NCBI RefSeq assembly: GCF_024343575.1 | Contig: NZ_RJUA01000122.1 | Span: forward strand, 17,609 to 81,608 | Direction: 5' to 3' | Origin: Lacihabitans sp. LS3-19 | GTDB lineage: Bacteria > Bacteroidota > Bacteroidia > Cytophagales > Spirosomataceae | Length of the DNA stretch: 64,000 bases | Shown here: positions 8,411 through 17,000 of the stretch, in pieces | Position numbering within the stretch: the stretch's first letter is position 1 | How the letters are laid out: every line of letters starts with the position of its first letter | The notes under the pieces: model-generated | Told to the model about the DNA's origin: nothing | Seen by the model: the letters and a program-made list of their open reading frames with translations, nothing else | Database searches by the model: none | Translations under genes and position numbers: made by a program

Positions 8411-9286
8411 TTATTTATGCAAACTATTATAAACAAAACAAATATTTAATAGCAATGAGGCCATGGCGTTTAGCAGCATGGTGTATTTAAAATTCGCATT
8501 GGCTTGGTCTTTCAAAACCTTGAAAAACCACCAGTTCATAAATACGGCAATAGGAGCACTAAAAAACAAAAATGCAAAGAAATGAGGTAGCGGCAGAAAT
8601 AAATAAGCACTTCCAACCGCCATACTAAAAAGCAACATCGTAAAAACAAAAGTACCTCTAATGCCTAATAAAATACTCAATGTTTTGTCGCCATTTTTGG
8701 CGTCTTCCTCATGTTGGTACACCTGCGTAATTGGATACACCGCCCAAAGTATCAATGCAGAAAACAAAGCCCCCAACCATATCGGAGATCCAGCAGAATT
8801 CTGAGTTTTTAGAAAAGAACTTATATCAAAATCTTGCCCAAAAACCCAAACCATCATATATACCAAAGCACCTTGAAACAAACCTACAATCAACCAACTC
8901 AAAACCGGCATTTTCTTAATTCTGATACTTGGATGACTATACATTCTGCTTACCAAAACATACAAAAGCACAAAACCAGCAAAAGTTAAATTGACAAAAA
9001 CAATAGATAACAAAATACCCAAAGCATCAAAAATATTGGCTACATGCCACAGTTGCTTATCTACTTTTGGTGGATTTTTTAGTCCACCTATACTGCCTTC
9101 ATCTTTGTCAAAATAGCTATTAAAAGCATTAGAAGAAGGATAAATCAACAAATGCAATATCACAAAAATCCAAAGGTTCATTTCAAAAACCCCATGAGAT
9201 TGTTGACTTATGGCCAACCAAAAGACTGGCATCAAAAACAAAGAAAAAGGTAAACGAAGATGTAGAAAAATGTCTTTTAGCTTCAT
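8411..9286 (-). CDS. UbiA family prenyltransferase
   Basis: The 291-residue membrane protein has about eight or nine hydrophobic helices. The first Asp-rich motif, NAFNSYFDKDEGS (residues 53-65), keeps the Asn and the Asp60/Asp62 pair. A second, YQHEEDAKNGDKT, lies near residue 190. UbiA enzymes move an isoprenyl chain from a diphosphate onto an aromatic acceptor. The neighbouring type III PKS could supply that acceptor, giving a prenylated polyketide in the membrane. It is the first gene of the operon; the PKS starts 82 bases downstream. Confidence 0.9.
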   Translation of the reverse strand: MKLKDIFLHLRLPFSLFLMPVFWLAISQQSHGVFEMNLWIFVILHLLIYPSSNAFNSYFDKDEGSIGGLKNPPKVDKQLWHVANIFDALGILLSIVFVNLTFAGFVLLYVLVSRMYSHPSIRIKKMPVLSWLIVGLFQGALVYMMVWVFGQDFDISSFLKTQNSAGSPIWLGALFSALILWAVYPITQVYQHEEDAKNGDKTLSILLGIRGTFVFTMLLFSMAVGSAYLFLPLPHFFAFLFFSAPIAVFMNWWFFKVLKDQANANFKYTMLLNAMASLLLNICFVYNSLHK

Positions 9287-9433
9287 TAAAGGAGTTTATT
9301 TGAAGGTTTAGCTTAAATATACGTTGAAAGATTCAAAGTGGTTTCATTTATCTTTATCGATTTTGAAAATCGGGCTTTTAAATATTGAAAATATCCAATA
9401 CTTTTATAGCTATTCAACCATAATAATTAAGCA

Positions 9434-10987
9434 ATGAAAAATACCCGTAGGCAATTCTTACAAACCATTGGTGCCAGTACTTTAGGACTCAGTATATTTC
9501 CGAATGTTGAATCATTCGGTTTCTCAACCACAGATTTGCCACGCAGCAGTCCCGAAGCACAAGGTTTTTCTTCAAAAGCTCTCTTGAACTTTATAGACGC
9601 CACCAAAACATCGGGTTTAGAATGGCATAGTTTCATGCTTTTGCGACATGGAAAAGTTATTGCCGAAGCTTGGTGGAAGCCTTTTGCCTCCGATTACAAA
9701 CATACGCTATATTCACTTTCAAAAAGTTTCACCAGTTCAGCGATTGGTTTTTTGGTTACTGAAGGTAAAATATCTGTTGATGATGCTGTTATTTCATTTT
9801 TTCCAGATGATTTACCAAGTGTCTTTTCCGAAAACCTGAAAGCAATGAAAATCAAGCACTTACTGACAATGAACACTGGTCACGAAACGGACACCATGCC
9901 AGTTTTGAGACAAAATGAGCCTCAAACTTGGGTCAAAAGTTTCCTAGCTCATCCGGTTGTGTTTGAGCCTAGCTCGCATTTTTTATACAATACAGGTGCC
10001 ACCTATATGCTTGGAGCAATAATTCATAAAGTCACTGGGCAAACCTTAGAGCAATATCTAAAACCTAGACTTTTTGAGCCGCTTAATATCAAAGGTTACG
10101 ACTGGGAAAAATCTCCTCAAGGACTAAATACGGCGGGTTTTGGTTTACGTGTAAAAACTGAAGACATTGCCAAATTTGGTCAGATGTACCTCCAAAAAGG
10201 CAAATGGAACGGAAAACAAATATTGCCAGCTACATGGATAGATGAAGCCACAAAAAAACAAACAACTTCACAAGGCGGCGACAACGACTGGTCGCAGGGT
10301 TATGGCTATCAGTTTTGGCGGTGTAAGCCAGGCTTTTATCGTGGCGATGGTGCTTATGGGCAGTTTTGTATGGTTATGCCAGAGCAGGATGCCGTTTTGG
10401 TGATGACAAGCGAAAGTTTTGATCTGCAAAAATCTATGACTGTAGCTTATGAAAACCTCTTGCCGGGTTTCTCGGATAAAAAATTACCAGAAAATCCATC
10501 TTTAAAGCTGGAATTAGCCCAAGTTTTAAACAGCCTAAAATTGCCCGTACCAAAAGGAAAAACAACTTCGCCTCTGATGGCAAAATATTCAGATAAAAAA
10601 TTTAAAATGGACGAAAATCCATTTGGAATCAAAGAATTAGGTTTTGGGCTATTTCCAGATGCAGGTGTTCTACGTTTTTTTGAAAATGGTAAAATAAAAA
10701 AGATTGGTTTTGATTGGGAAAATTGGAAAGTAAACAAAAACGGAAATACTAATCCTTTCCCTATTAGTTATCGTACAAGTGTACCATCCAAAATAGCCGG
10801 CACAGGCACTTGGATAAAAGACAATGTGTTACAAATAAATTTAAAATTTATAGAAGCAGTACATGGCGATAAAATAACGGTAACCTTTGACGACAATAAA
10901 ATCTCGATAAAACTTTTGAGTAGCTTCAATGAAAATGCCAAGAATTCGCCTGACACTAGGCCAATTTTGACCGGAAAAATGGTGTGA
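9434..10987 (+). CDS. Tat-exported serine hydrolase, beta-lactamase family
   Basis: The 517-residue protein starts with a twin-arginine signal (TRRQFLQTIGAS, residues 4-15). The penicillin-binding/class C beta-lactamase fold follows, with the nucleophile motif S94-L-S-K97, a tyrosine motif at Y185-N186 and a GDGAYGQF stretch near residue 300 in the place of the KTG box. A C-terminal domain of about 150 residues follows the catalytic part. Relatives include esterases and peptidases as well as beta-lactamases, so no substrate is claimed. It stands alone, with no close co-directional neighbour. Confidence 0.85.
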   Translation: MKNTRRQFLQTIGASTLGLSIFPNVESFGFSTTDLPRSSPEAQGFSSKALLNFIDATKTSGLEWHSFMLLRHGKVIAEAWWKPFASDYKHTLYSLSKSFTSSAIGFLVTEGKISVDDAVISFFPDDLPSVFSENLKAMKIKHLLTMNTGHETDTMPVLRQNEPQTWVKSFLAHPVVFEPSSHFLYNTGATYMLGAIIHKVTGQTLEQYLKPRLFEPLNIKGYDWEKSPQGLNTAGFGLRVKTEDIAKFGQMYLQKGKWNGKQILPATWIDEATKKQTTSQGGDNDWSQGYGYQFWRCKPGFYRGDGAYGQFCMVMPEQDAVLVMTSESFDLQKSMTVAYENLLPGFSDKKLPENPSLKLELAQVLNSLKLPVPKGKTTSPLMAKYSDKKFKMDENPFGIKELGFGLFPDAGVLRFFENGKIKKIGFDWENWKVNKNGNTNPFPISYRTSVPSKIAGTGTWIKDNVLQINLKFIEAVHGDKITVTFDDNKISIKLLSSFNENAKNSPDTRPILTGKMV

Positions 10988-11016
10988 GTTGGAAGAATTT
11001 CTTTTAAAATTTGCTT

Positions 11017-11048
11017 CTTTTTTATTCCTGTTTTAAAGAATAAAAAAG
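11017..11048 (+). terminator. weak hairpin after the serine hydrolase gene
   Basis: An 11-base inverted repeat (CTTTTTTATTC / GAATAAAAAAG) with a 10-base loop lies 30 bases after the stop codon. The stem is almost all A/T and no clear T-run follows, so termination here is possible but weakly supported. Confidence 0.3.
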
Positions 11049-11145
11049 AGGCCTTTTAATTAAAACAAAAAAAATAATATCTTCATACAACCATTCTATG
11101 TCTTTTTAGACACTTTAGAATAGAACCCTCAGAAATCGTCGAAAC

Positions 11146-11649
11146 ATGACAGAAAACGAGCTCATTGATGCTTGCATTCTAAACAACAGGTTTGCTCAAC
11201 GCACGCTTTATGACTCTTACAAACGAGCCATGTACACGCTTGCTTATAGGTTAACTGGCGACTTTGACGATGCCAATGATGTGCTTCAAGATGCTTTTTT
11301 AGATGTTTTCAAAAACTTGGGAAGTTTCAGAAAAGATGCCACCCTAGGTGCTTGGATAAAAACCATAGTGGCCCGAAAAGCCTACCAAAGGTTTAAAAAA
11401 CCTAAATTTTTAGAACTAAAAGAGGATTTTGAAGAAAATGAACTCATCAGTTGGGACGAACAAATGAATTCTGAATATTTAGAAAAAGCCATACTGGCAT
11501 TGCCTGAAGGCTTCCGAACGGTATTTGTGATGATAGAAATAGAAGGTTTTACGCATAGAGAAGTGGGCGAACTTTTGGGGATTTCGGAAGGAACTTCAAA
11601 ATCTCAACTGTTTCACGCAAAAAAACGATTAAGGGAGATGTTGAAGTGA
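11146..11649 (+). CDS. ECF-type RNA polymerase sigma factor
   Basis: The 167-residue protein has a sigma-70 region 2 (about residues 10-75, with LAYRLTGDFDDANDVLQDAFLDVFKN) and a region 4 helix-turn-helix (about 115-165, with HREVGELLGISEGTSKSQLFHAKKRL). No region 1 or 3 is present, as expected for an ECF factor. It is followed on the same strand by a single-pass membrane protein that may hold it at the membrane, and then by exported proteins. It probably controls this envelope gene set. Confidence 0.95.
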   Translation: MTENELIDACILNNRFAQRTLYDSYKRAMYTLAYRLTGDFDDANDVLQDAFLDVFKNLGSFRKDATLGAWIKTIVARKAYQRFKKPKFLELKEDFEENELISWDEQMNSEYLEKAILALPEGFRTVFVMIEIEGFTHREVGELLGISEGTSKSQLFHAKKRLREMLK

Positions 11650-11650
11650 T

Positions 11651-11778
11651 TTATTGCTCGGCTCCGCTGGCTTGGACTCCGTTCAGCCACTGGAGGTGGA
11701 GTAAAAAAGAATGTTAAAATTATTAAAGACAAAGTGAATCAACTCCCCTCTCCTATGGAGCGGGGCTGGGGGTGAGGT
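11651..11778 (+). repeat. GC-rich palindromic repeat elements between sigma and membrane-protein genes
   Basis: Two GC-rich blocks stand out from AT-rich surroundings. The first is an imperfect inverted repeat, CTCCGCTGGCT (11662-11672) against AGCCACTGGAG (11685-11695), 9 of 11 matching. The second, about 11741-11777, contains CCCC-TCTCC-tat-GGAGC-GGGG and a GCTGGGGGTGAGG tail. Similar dispersed elements are common between genes in Bacteroidota. This one lies inside an apparent operon, so it may lower or process the downstream message. Confidence 0.55.
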
Positions 11779-11785
11779 TAAAAAA

Positions 11786-12310
11786 ATGAATTTACCAGAA
11801 TACGAACCATCGGACAAAATTTGGCAAAATATAGAAGCCAAACTCAATGAGGATGCTCTTCGGCAAGCCTTAAAAAGCCTACCTGAATATGAGCCCAAGG
11901 ATGAGCTATGGCAAAAAGTATCGAGCAAACTAAATAAATCAAATTTTGGATATGTAAAATGGGTTGCCGCAGCATCAATCATAATATTTATCAGTGTGTA
12001 TTTTTCACAAAAAAACAACGAAATAAAATACACCAAACAACAGATAGAACCCGAATTATTACTTAGCGAAAACGACCTAAGCGAGTATGGTTATGAAGAA
12101 ATAATGAAGATATGCAATGAAGATAAGATAGTATGCGAAAAGCCTGAATTCAAGGCACTTGAAACCGAACTAGAAGAACTAAATACAGCGAGTACAGAGC
12201 TAAAAGAGGCCATTGGCAAATACAATACAGAACCCGAACTGATAACGCAATTGGCACAAATAGAAAATCAGAAATCCGACATTATACGCAAAATGGCAGC
12301 ACAAATTTGA
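11786..12310 (+). CDS. single-pass membrane protein, possible anti-sigma factor
   Basis: The 174-residue protein has two near-identical short motifs at the N-terminus: LPEYEPSDKIWQNIEAKLNE (residues 3-22) and LPEYEPKDELWQKVSSKLNK (about 32-51). One membrane helix (about 58-74, WVAAASIIIFISVYF) and an acidic helical tail follow. The position right after an ECF sigma gene and the cytoplasm-facing N-terminus suggest an anti-sigma role, with the repeats as sigma contacts. No zinc-finger anti-sigma motif is present, so this is inference from context. Confidence 0.6.
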   Translation: MNLPEYEPSDKIWQNIEAKLNEDALRQALKSLPEYEPKDELWQKVSSKLNKSNFGYVKWVAAASIIIFISVYFSQKNNEIKYTKQQIEPELLLSENDLSEYGYEEIMKICNEDKIVCEKPEFKALETELEELNTASTELKEAIGKYNTEPELITQLAQIENQKSDIIRKMAAQI

Positions 12311-12314
12311 CAAA

Positions 12315-13199
12315 ATGATGCGAACGAAATTAAAAATATTATTAACCACTCTGGCATTTTGGTTTGCGGCACAAGCGGCAGCCCAAACTACCTTGCAAGT
12401 AGCCACAAAACACCTAGAAAAGGAATTTGAGGGCATAAATGCCATTAAAATAGATGCAGAAAAAGCAGATATTGAAATAGTGGTTTGGAATAAATCTAAA
12501 GTGAGTCTCAGTATAGATTTGAGTGCCAAACATCCAGACAAAAGCTCGGCGGCTCATGATATAAATTATCTCAAAATAGGTACCGACGCAAAAAATGGGC
12601 AATTGGTATTGAGAAACTACCTTTTGCTTGGCCAAAAAGACAAAAAACCAGAATCAAACTTTAAAGCAAAGTATGTTTTGAAAATACCAGAAAACATAGA
12701 CTTAGACCTCAAAAACAGTTTTGGAAAAAACTATATTTCAGGTGAAACAAAAAAACTGACTATCAATACAGAATTCTGTGTAAATGTGATTAACAATGTA
12801 GCTGGCAACATAAAAATACAAACCAAATATGGCGATTTAAACATTGACGGAATTGATGGAACGACAACCATAAAAACCGAACGCTCAAATCTACATTTAA
12901 AAAACTTTTCTGGCAACCTTAATATCACAAGTTATTATGGTGAAATGCTCTTGGCATCGCCAAAAGAGCTCCAAAACCTTACCTTAAATGCAGACAAATC
13001 AGACATCAAACTAAAAGCTATCCCTATTAGAAAATATGCCATCAATTTAAGCACAAGTTTCGGACAAATTGATGTACCAAATGAAATAGGAGATGTAAAA
13101 ACCATTAAAAATAACCGTGAGGTTTTGTTTAATACTTCAGCTAAATATTACATAAAAATATCAAATAAATCAGGCAACATCACACTCGAAAAACTATGA
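12315..13199 (+). CDS. exported DUF4097-like beta-repeat protein
   Basis: The 294-residue protein has a signal peptide ending QAAAQ at about residue 24. The rest is a series of short beta strands with recurring turns (IDAEKADIEIVVW, LKNSFGKNYISG, IQTKYGDLNIDG, ITSYYGEMLL, LSTSFGQIDV), the pattern of DUF4097/putative adhesin proteins that form a solenoid. Function is unknown. It follows the membrane protein by four bases and overlaps the next gene's frame, so it belongs to the sigma-factor operon. Confidence 0.65.
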   Translation: MMRTKLKILLTTLAFWFAAQAAAQTTLQVATKHLEKEFEGINAIKIDAEKADIEIVVWNKSKVSLSIDLSAKHPDKSSAAHDINYLKIGTDAKNGQLVLRNYLLLGQKDKKPESNFKAKYVLKIPENIDLDLKNSFGKNYISGETKKLTINTEFCVNVINNVAGNIKIQTKYGDLNIDGIDGTTTIKTERSNLHLKNFSGNLNITSYYGEMLLASPKELQNLTLNADKSDIKLKAIPIRKYAINLSTSFGQIDVPNEIGDVKTIKNNREVLFNTSAKYYIKISNKSGNITLEKL

Positions 13200-13204
13200 A
13201 AATC

Positions 13205-14533
13205 ATGAAAAAACTATTTCTATTCCTAAGCATATCTTTCTCGCTATATGCACAATCCGACAGCCTAAAGGTGACTTTCTCTGAAGAAAAAGTAGAAAAA
13301 TTTGAAAAAACTACACTCATTGATGAATATGAAAAAGCTTTTGGGGGTAACCGGGTGGTGAAGAGTGGGTTGAGGGTGAGATTTACAAATCCTGAATCAT
13401 TTCCAAGAAGTTTACCTTTAATTCAATTGGAACAAAAAATAGGTAAACAATTTTCGATAATTGGGTCAGTTGCAGGAGGATTCAGTTCAGGACCCGGGAC
13501 GCAAATAAATGCTTCAATTGAAGGTAGATGGTATTACACCATGAAAAAAGACATTCAATCTCAAAAAAAGCAGCAAAATATTACTGGTAATTTTTTAGCA
13601 TTTAACGTTAAATCACCAGAAAATTATTCTCCATTTATAAATGGTTCAAAATTAATTCAAGTTCCTTTTTATCCAAATACACTTATGATTAATGGAGAAA
13701 AAACATATTCAATAATTTGGGGAAAACAATTGGGTAATATTCTAGAAATTGGTTTAAAAGCAGGTTTAAAAACTATAAATCTAAAATCATGGGGTTACCA
13801 ACCTCCATTCAATTATAATAGTAGCGGTCAAAAATATTTCCTATCTACGCACAGCCAGGTAGGGATAGGTGTTTTCTTTCCAAATGGAGTACGTAAAAAC
13901 ATTACTTGTGATTTTTTAAAATGCAACTACGATGTAAAAAGAATATTTAAATTCAATTTGAATAATTCATTTTATATTGAAAAGAACTATCAACATTTGA
14001 AATTCGATGGCTCATTCGAACAAAGGATTATGAATTCCTCTTTCTCTTCAAATTCAAGTCTTCAACTTTTCATTTATCGGACATTTCAAAATCAACTTAT
14101 TGGGTATAAAGATTCTACAATTATTGATGCAAATGGCGAAAATATTTCTGGATTGTTCCCACTTTATTCCTTAAATAAACAATCTGAAATAAACGCTAAC
14201 GGAAGTATAGCTCAACAATTTAGGTACTATTTACCTAGAATAATTAAAGACAATTCCAAAATCAATAAACTTAATGGCTATTATTTCGGTTCAGAATATT
14301 CCTATAATATCGGCCCTTTTCCTAAAGCCTATATTTTACCAACATATTCTTCAAGCCTAGGTTTATCAATTGGCTACCAAACTTTAGCTTCAAAAAACTC
14401 ATATATTGACATTTCAGCCTCCTTTGGGAAATCTTGGTCAACTTTCAAACTTTTTAATGGATTTGAAAATGAAACAAAAAAAGAACAAAAAAATTACTTT
14501 AACCTTAGCTTGAAACTAGGTCTAGCCAAATAA
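13205..14533 (+). CDS. outer-membrane protein, first of a tandem pair
   Basis: The chosen start, MKKLFLFLSIS, gives 442 residues and matches the start of its paralogue; a start nine bases earlier is also open. A signal peptide ends at about residue 18 (YAQ). Residues 19-58 (LKVTFSEEKVEKFEKTTLID and GGNRVVKSGLRV) are almost the same in the next gene. The rest diverges strongly but keeps beta-barrel-like strands, a CDFLKCN pair of cysteines near residue 235 and the ending LSLKLGLAK. Function is unknown. It is probably an outer-membrane barrel made under the ECF sigma operon. Confidence 0.6.
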   Translation: MKKLFLFLSISFSLYAQSDSLKVTFSEEKVEKFEKTTLIDEYEKAFGGNRVVKSGLRVRFTNPESFPRSLPLIQLEQKIGKQFSIIGSVAGGFSSGPGTQINASIEGRWYYTMKKDIQSQKKQQNITGNFLAFNVKSPENYSPFINGSKLIQVPFYPNTLMINGEKTYSIIWGKQLGNILEIGLKAGLKTINLKSWGYQPPFNYNSSGQKYFLSTHSQVGIGVFFPNGVRKNITCDFLKCNYDVKRIFKFNLNNSFYIEKNYQHLKFDGSFEQRIMNSSFSSNSSLQLFIYRTFQNQLIGYKDSTIIDANGENISGLFPLYSLNKQSEINANGSIAQQFRYYLPRIIKDNSKINKLNGYYFGSEYSYNIGPFPKAYILPTYSSSLGLSIGYQTLASKNSYIDISASFGKSWSTFKLFNGFENETKKEQKNYFNLSLKLGLAK

Positions 14534-14546
14534 ATCCCCAAAAATC

Positions 14547-15914
14547 ATGAAAAAACTATTTCTATTTCTCAGCATATCTTTCTCGTTACACGCACAAACC
14601 GACAGCCTAAAAGTGACTTTCTCCGAAGAAAAAGTAGAAAAATTCGAAAAAACTACGCTCATTGATGAGTATGAGAAAGCTTTTGGGGGTAACCGGGTGG
14701 TGAAGAGTGGGTTGAGGGTGAAAATTTCAGATCCTGGCATGCACAGTTTTCAACATGCTGGCTTACAATATGAGCAGAAAATAGGAAAAAGTATATCAGT
14801 AATTGCAACAATTGGAAATGTATTTCAAATTGCTGGTCCAACAACCTTTGAATCGGATGTGGAAGCAAGATGGTATTTCTCCATGAAGAAAAAAGTGGCT
14901 TTAGTTAGTCAAAAACCAAATATTACTGGTAATTATATCGGCCTAAAAGTTCAATATTATCATACACCACTGAATAAATATGACATGAATTTTAAGTATT
15001 TAAGAGATAATAATCAATTATTCAGTGGATATCCTTCTGAATTATTTTTAGAAGATGGATATGCTTCTTTAAATCTTGGAAAACAATTTGGGAATGCTTT
15101 AAATTTTAGTTTTATGATAGGGCTAAAAAGAGGAAATGAGCTTAAAACTTATATCTTTTTTGAACCCCAGAATTTAGATAAAATAAATCATAAATTATTT
15201 TTTACTACTCAAAATCAAATAGGACTTGGATTACTTTTACCAAAAAAAACGATTCAAAAAGCCAATTTCTGCGATTTCTTAAAATGTAATTTGAATTTAA
15301 AAAATCTTTGGAAACTTAATATTAACAATGGATTTTATTTAGACAAATCGAGTCAAAACTTAAAATTAGATTTAAGCTATGAACAAAAAATAGCAAAATC
15401 CCCTTTTTCAATAAATTCGAATTTAGTAGTCGGAGTTAACAATTTAAAAGTACCATATTATAACGACTATAAAGATACCTTGATTGTGTCTCCAAATGGA
15501 GAGTCATTTCAATACAAATTACCTATATATTCTGGAAAGGATTACAATCAACCTATTCTAAACTTTGGACTGAAAGAACAAATAAGATATTACGCAGGAA
15601 TGAAAGAAAGAATAAGGAAAGGAAAACAAGGGAATAATCTTAATGGTATTTATACTGGTTTTGAATATTTCATTAATATCAATAAGATTACTTATAAAAA
15701 TGAACCTATAGGGGCAATGCTAAATAAAATCCAAATAAGGTCTCTAAGTGCACTTTTAGGCTACCAAACTTTAGCTAGTAACAATTCTTTTTTAGATATA
15801 AATTTAGCTATAGGAGTTGAAGGTTTTAAACGATATCCAACATCTACTTTTTCTAATGATTGGTTAGGACAAGGACATTTCGAACTCTCGATCAAACTTG
15901 GCCTAGCCAAATAA
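14547..15914 (+). CDS. outer-membrane protein, second of a tandem pair
   Basis: The 455-residue protein is a paralogue of the gene 14 bases upstream. The first 58 residues differ at only three or so positions, while the rest shares mainly the barrel-like pattern, the CDFLKCN motif near residue 245, a LLGYQTLAS strand and the ending LSIKLGLAK. At the DNA level the last 40 bases of the conserved block (ending in GGGTTGAGGGTGA) are identical, including synonymous sites. This suggests recent gene conversion or selection on the 5' segment. The function is not known. Confidence 0.6.
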   Translation: MKKLFLFLSISFSLHAQTDSLKVTFSEEKVEKFEKTTLIDEYEKAFGGNRVVKSGLRVKISDPGMHSFQHAGLQYEQKIGKSISVIATIGNVFQIAGPTTFESDVEARWYFSMKKKVALVSQKPNITGNYIGLKVQYYHTPLNKYDMNFKYLRDNNQLFSGYPSELFLEDGYASLNLGKQFGNALNFSFMIGLKRGNELKTYIFFEPQNLDKINHKLFFTTQNQIGLGLLLPKKTIQKANFCDFLKCNLNLKNLWKLNINNGFYLDKSSQNLKLDLSYEQKIAKSPFSINSNLVVGVNNLKVPYYNDYKDTLIVSPNGESFQYKLPIYSGKDYNQPILNFGLKEQIRYYAGMKERIRKGKQGNNLNGIYTGFEYFININKITYKNEPIGAMLNKIQIRSLSALLGYQTLASNNSFLDINLAIGVEGFKRYPTSTFSNDWLGQGHFELSIKLGLAK

Positions 15915-15941
15915 ATCAGATGGATCATAAAAATTTCCAGC

Positions 15942-16490
15942 TTACTTTTCGTTAAAAACAACATTTTGAACAATCCCAGCAATCACAATCGCTAAGACAA
16001 TCCCAGCTAGCACCCACTTTATCAAAGTAAAAAAAGAACAATAGGTGGCTAGGGAATCAATATTCTCGGGGTAGGTTCGCAGCATTTTTATGATATGGTA
16101 GTTTTCTAAATAATCGAAAAAAACCAAACCTATGGGCAAGAGATTAAGGTATTTAAACCAAGGAGAAATCTTCCATTTGTAAAAAACCAAGGTTAATATA
16201 ATCGAAAATAAACAAAAATAAACTGCTGGATATATTCCATCTGTAATACCTGCACCCATTATATAGGCTTCTTTGGCTTCCCCATGATATTGACTTACTA
16301 TATCTTTTACTCTTTCCGGATTAAAACCGAACTGCAAATCCAGAATTGGCAAATTAAGATCCTCTGTAGGCACTTTTGATTTGAAACCTTTTGGTAGAAA
16401 ATAAGCATTAAAAGCAATATATAATGCCAAAAACACAGCGAAACTTTTCCAATTGGAAATTTTAATAAATAAATCTGATATAGTTTTCAT
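15942..16490 (-). CDS. integral membrane protein, function unknown
   Basis: The start at 16490 (MKTISDLFIK) gives 182 residues. The longer open frame to 16685 runs through low-quality sequence overlapping a gene fossil on the other strand and is rejected. Four hydrophobic helices are visible (about residues 14-30, 85-105, 115-130 and 155-175). Between the first two is a soluble loop with ERVKDIVSQYHGEAKEAYIM and a GITDGIYP segment. I do not recognise the family well enough to give a function. It converges with the upstream outer-membrane gene, 27 bases apart. Confidence 0.65.
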   Translation of the reverse strand: MKTISDLFIKISNWKSFAVFLALYIAFNAYFLPKGFKSKVPTEDLNLPILDLQFGFNPERVKDIVSQYHGEAKEAYIMGAGITDGIYPAVYFCLFSIILTLVFYKWKISPWFKYLNLLPIGLVFFDYLENYHIIKMLRTYPENIDSLATYCSFFTLIKWVLAGIVLAIVIAGIVQNVVFNEK

Positions 16491-16581
16491 AGATGGTCTT
16501 TTAATGGTCTTTAAAATTACAAAAAAATGAAAGCTTTTATAGAAATATTTAGTAATTTCCAATTCAAAAATAATCAACAAA

Positions 16582-16846
16582 TTGAAAGATTTACAAAGAA
16601 GAGATTTTATTAAAATGTCGGCATTGGGTGCCATTAGCCCTACGGTATTTGCTCCTGATAAAACTGCAAATAAAGGCCAAGTCAATTTTGTATCTGATGG
16701 CTTAAATGTCCCCGTTTTATCACGAAGGCCCTGATTATTTCAGTTCAATGTACCTCAATGTACTATTTTTGAAAGACCAAAATGGGAAAGTAGAAAAAGC
16801 TTGGTGCAGGCTACGAGGAGAATACATTTGGATGAAGAAAAACTAA
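16582..16846 (+). pseudogene. fossil of a Tat-exported protein
   Basis: Plus-strand translation from a TTG at 16582 reads a twin-arginine signal (LQRRDFIKMSALGAIS) and then QVNFVSDGLNV before a stop at about 16731. A second open stretch in another frame (HEGPDYFSSMYLNV, then KVEKAWCRLRGEYIWMKKN) runs to a stop at 16844-16846. The first part resembles the start of Tat-exported enzymes of this phylum. The two pieces look like the ends of one or two genes with the middle lost. The parent family is not firmly identified. Confidence 0.5.
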
Positions 16847-16913
16847 AAGCTACCTAACCAAAAGGGGCTTATTTTTCCAAATTTCTATCAATAATTTAAA
16901 TTGACAAAAATCC

Positions 16914-17000
16914 AACAAATCGAAAATCGAATTAATCGCAAATCGAAAAGCTAACAAATCGTAAATCGAATTAATCGCAAATCGAATCAATCGAAAATCA
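16914..17000. repeat. two-copy tandem repeat built from AAATCG units
   Basis: A unit of about 39 bases (AACAAATCGnAAATCGAATT followed by AATCGCAAATCGAA) occurs twice in tandem, with a partial third copy running into the end of the RidA gene. Each unit is made of AATCGnAA/AATTAATCG words. It lies between the gene fossil and ridA and is non-coding. Such AAATCG-rich stretches look like simple-sequence expansions, not CRISPR repeats. Confidence 0.7.

Noticed and set aside
16491..16685. 65-residue N-terminal extension of the membrane protein at 15942-16490
   Set aside because: It overlaps the gene fossil on the other strand and has no expected topology; the internal start at 16490 gives a normal membrane protein.
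16914..17000. Possible CRISPR array
   Set aside because: Units are made of short AAATCG words in direct tandem without unique spacers; only two copies.
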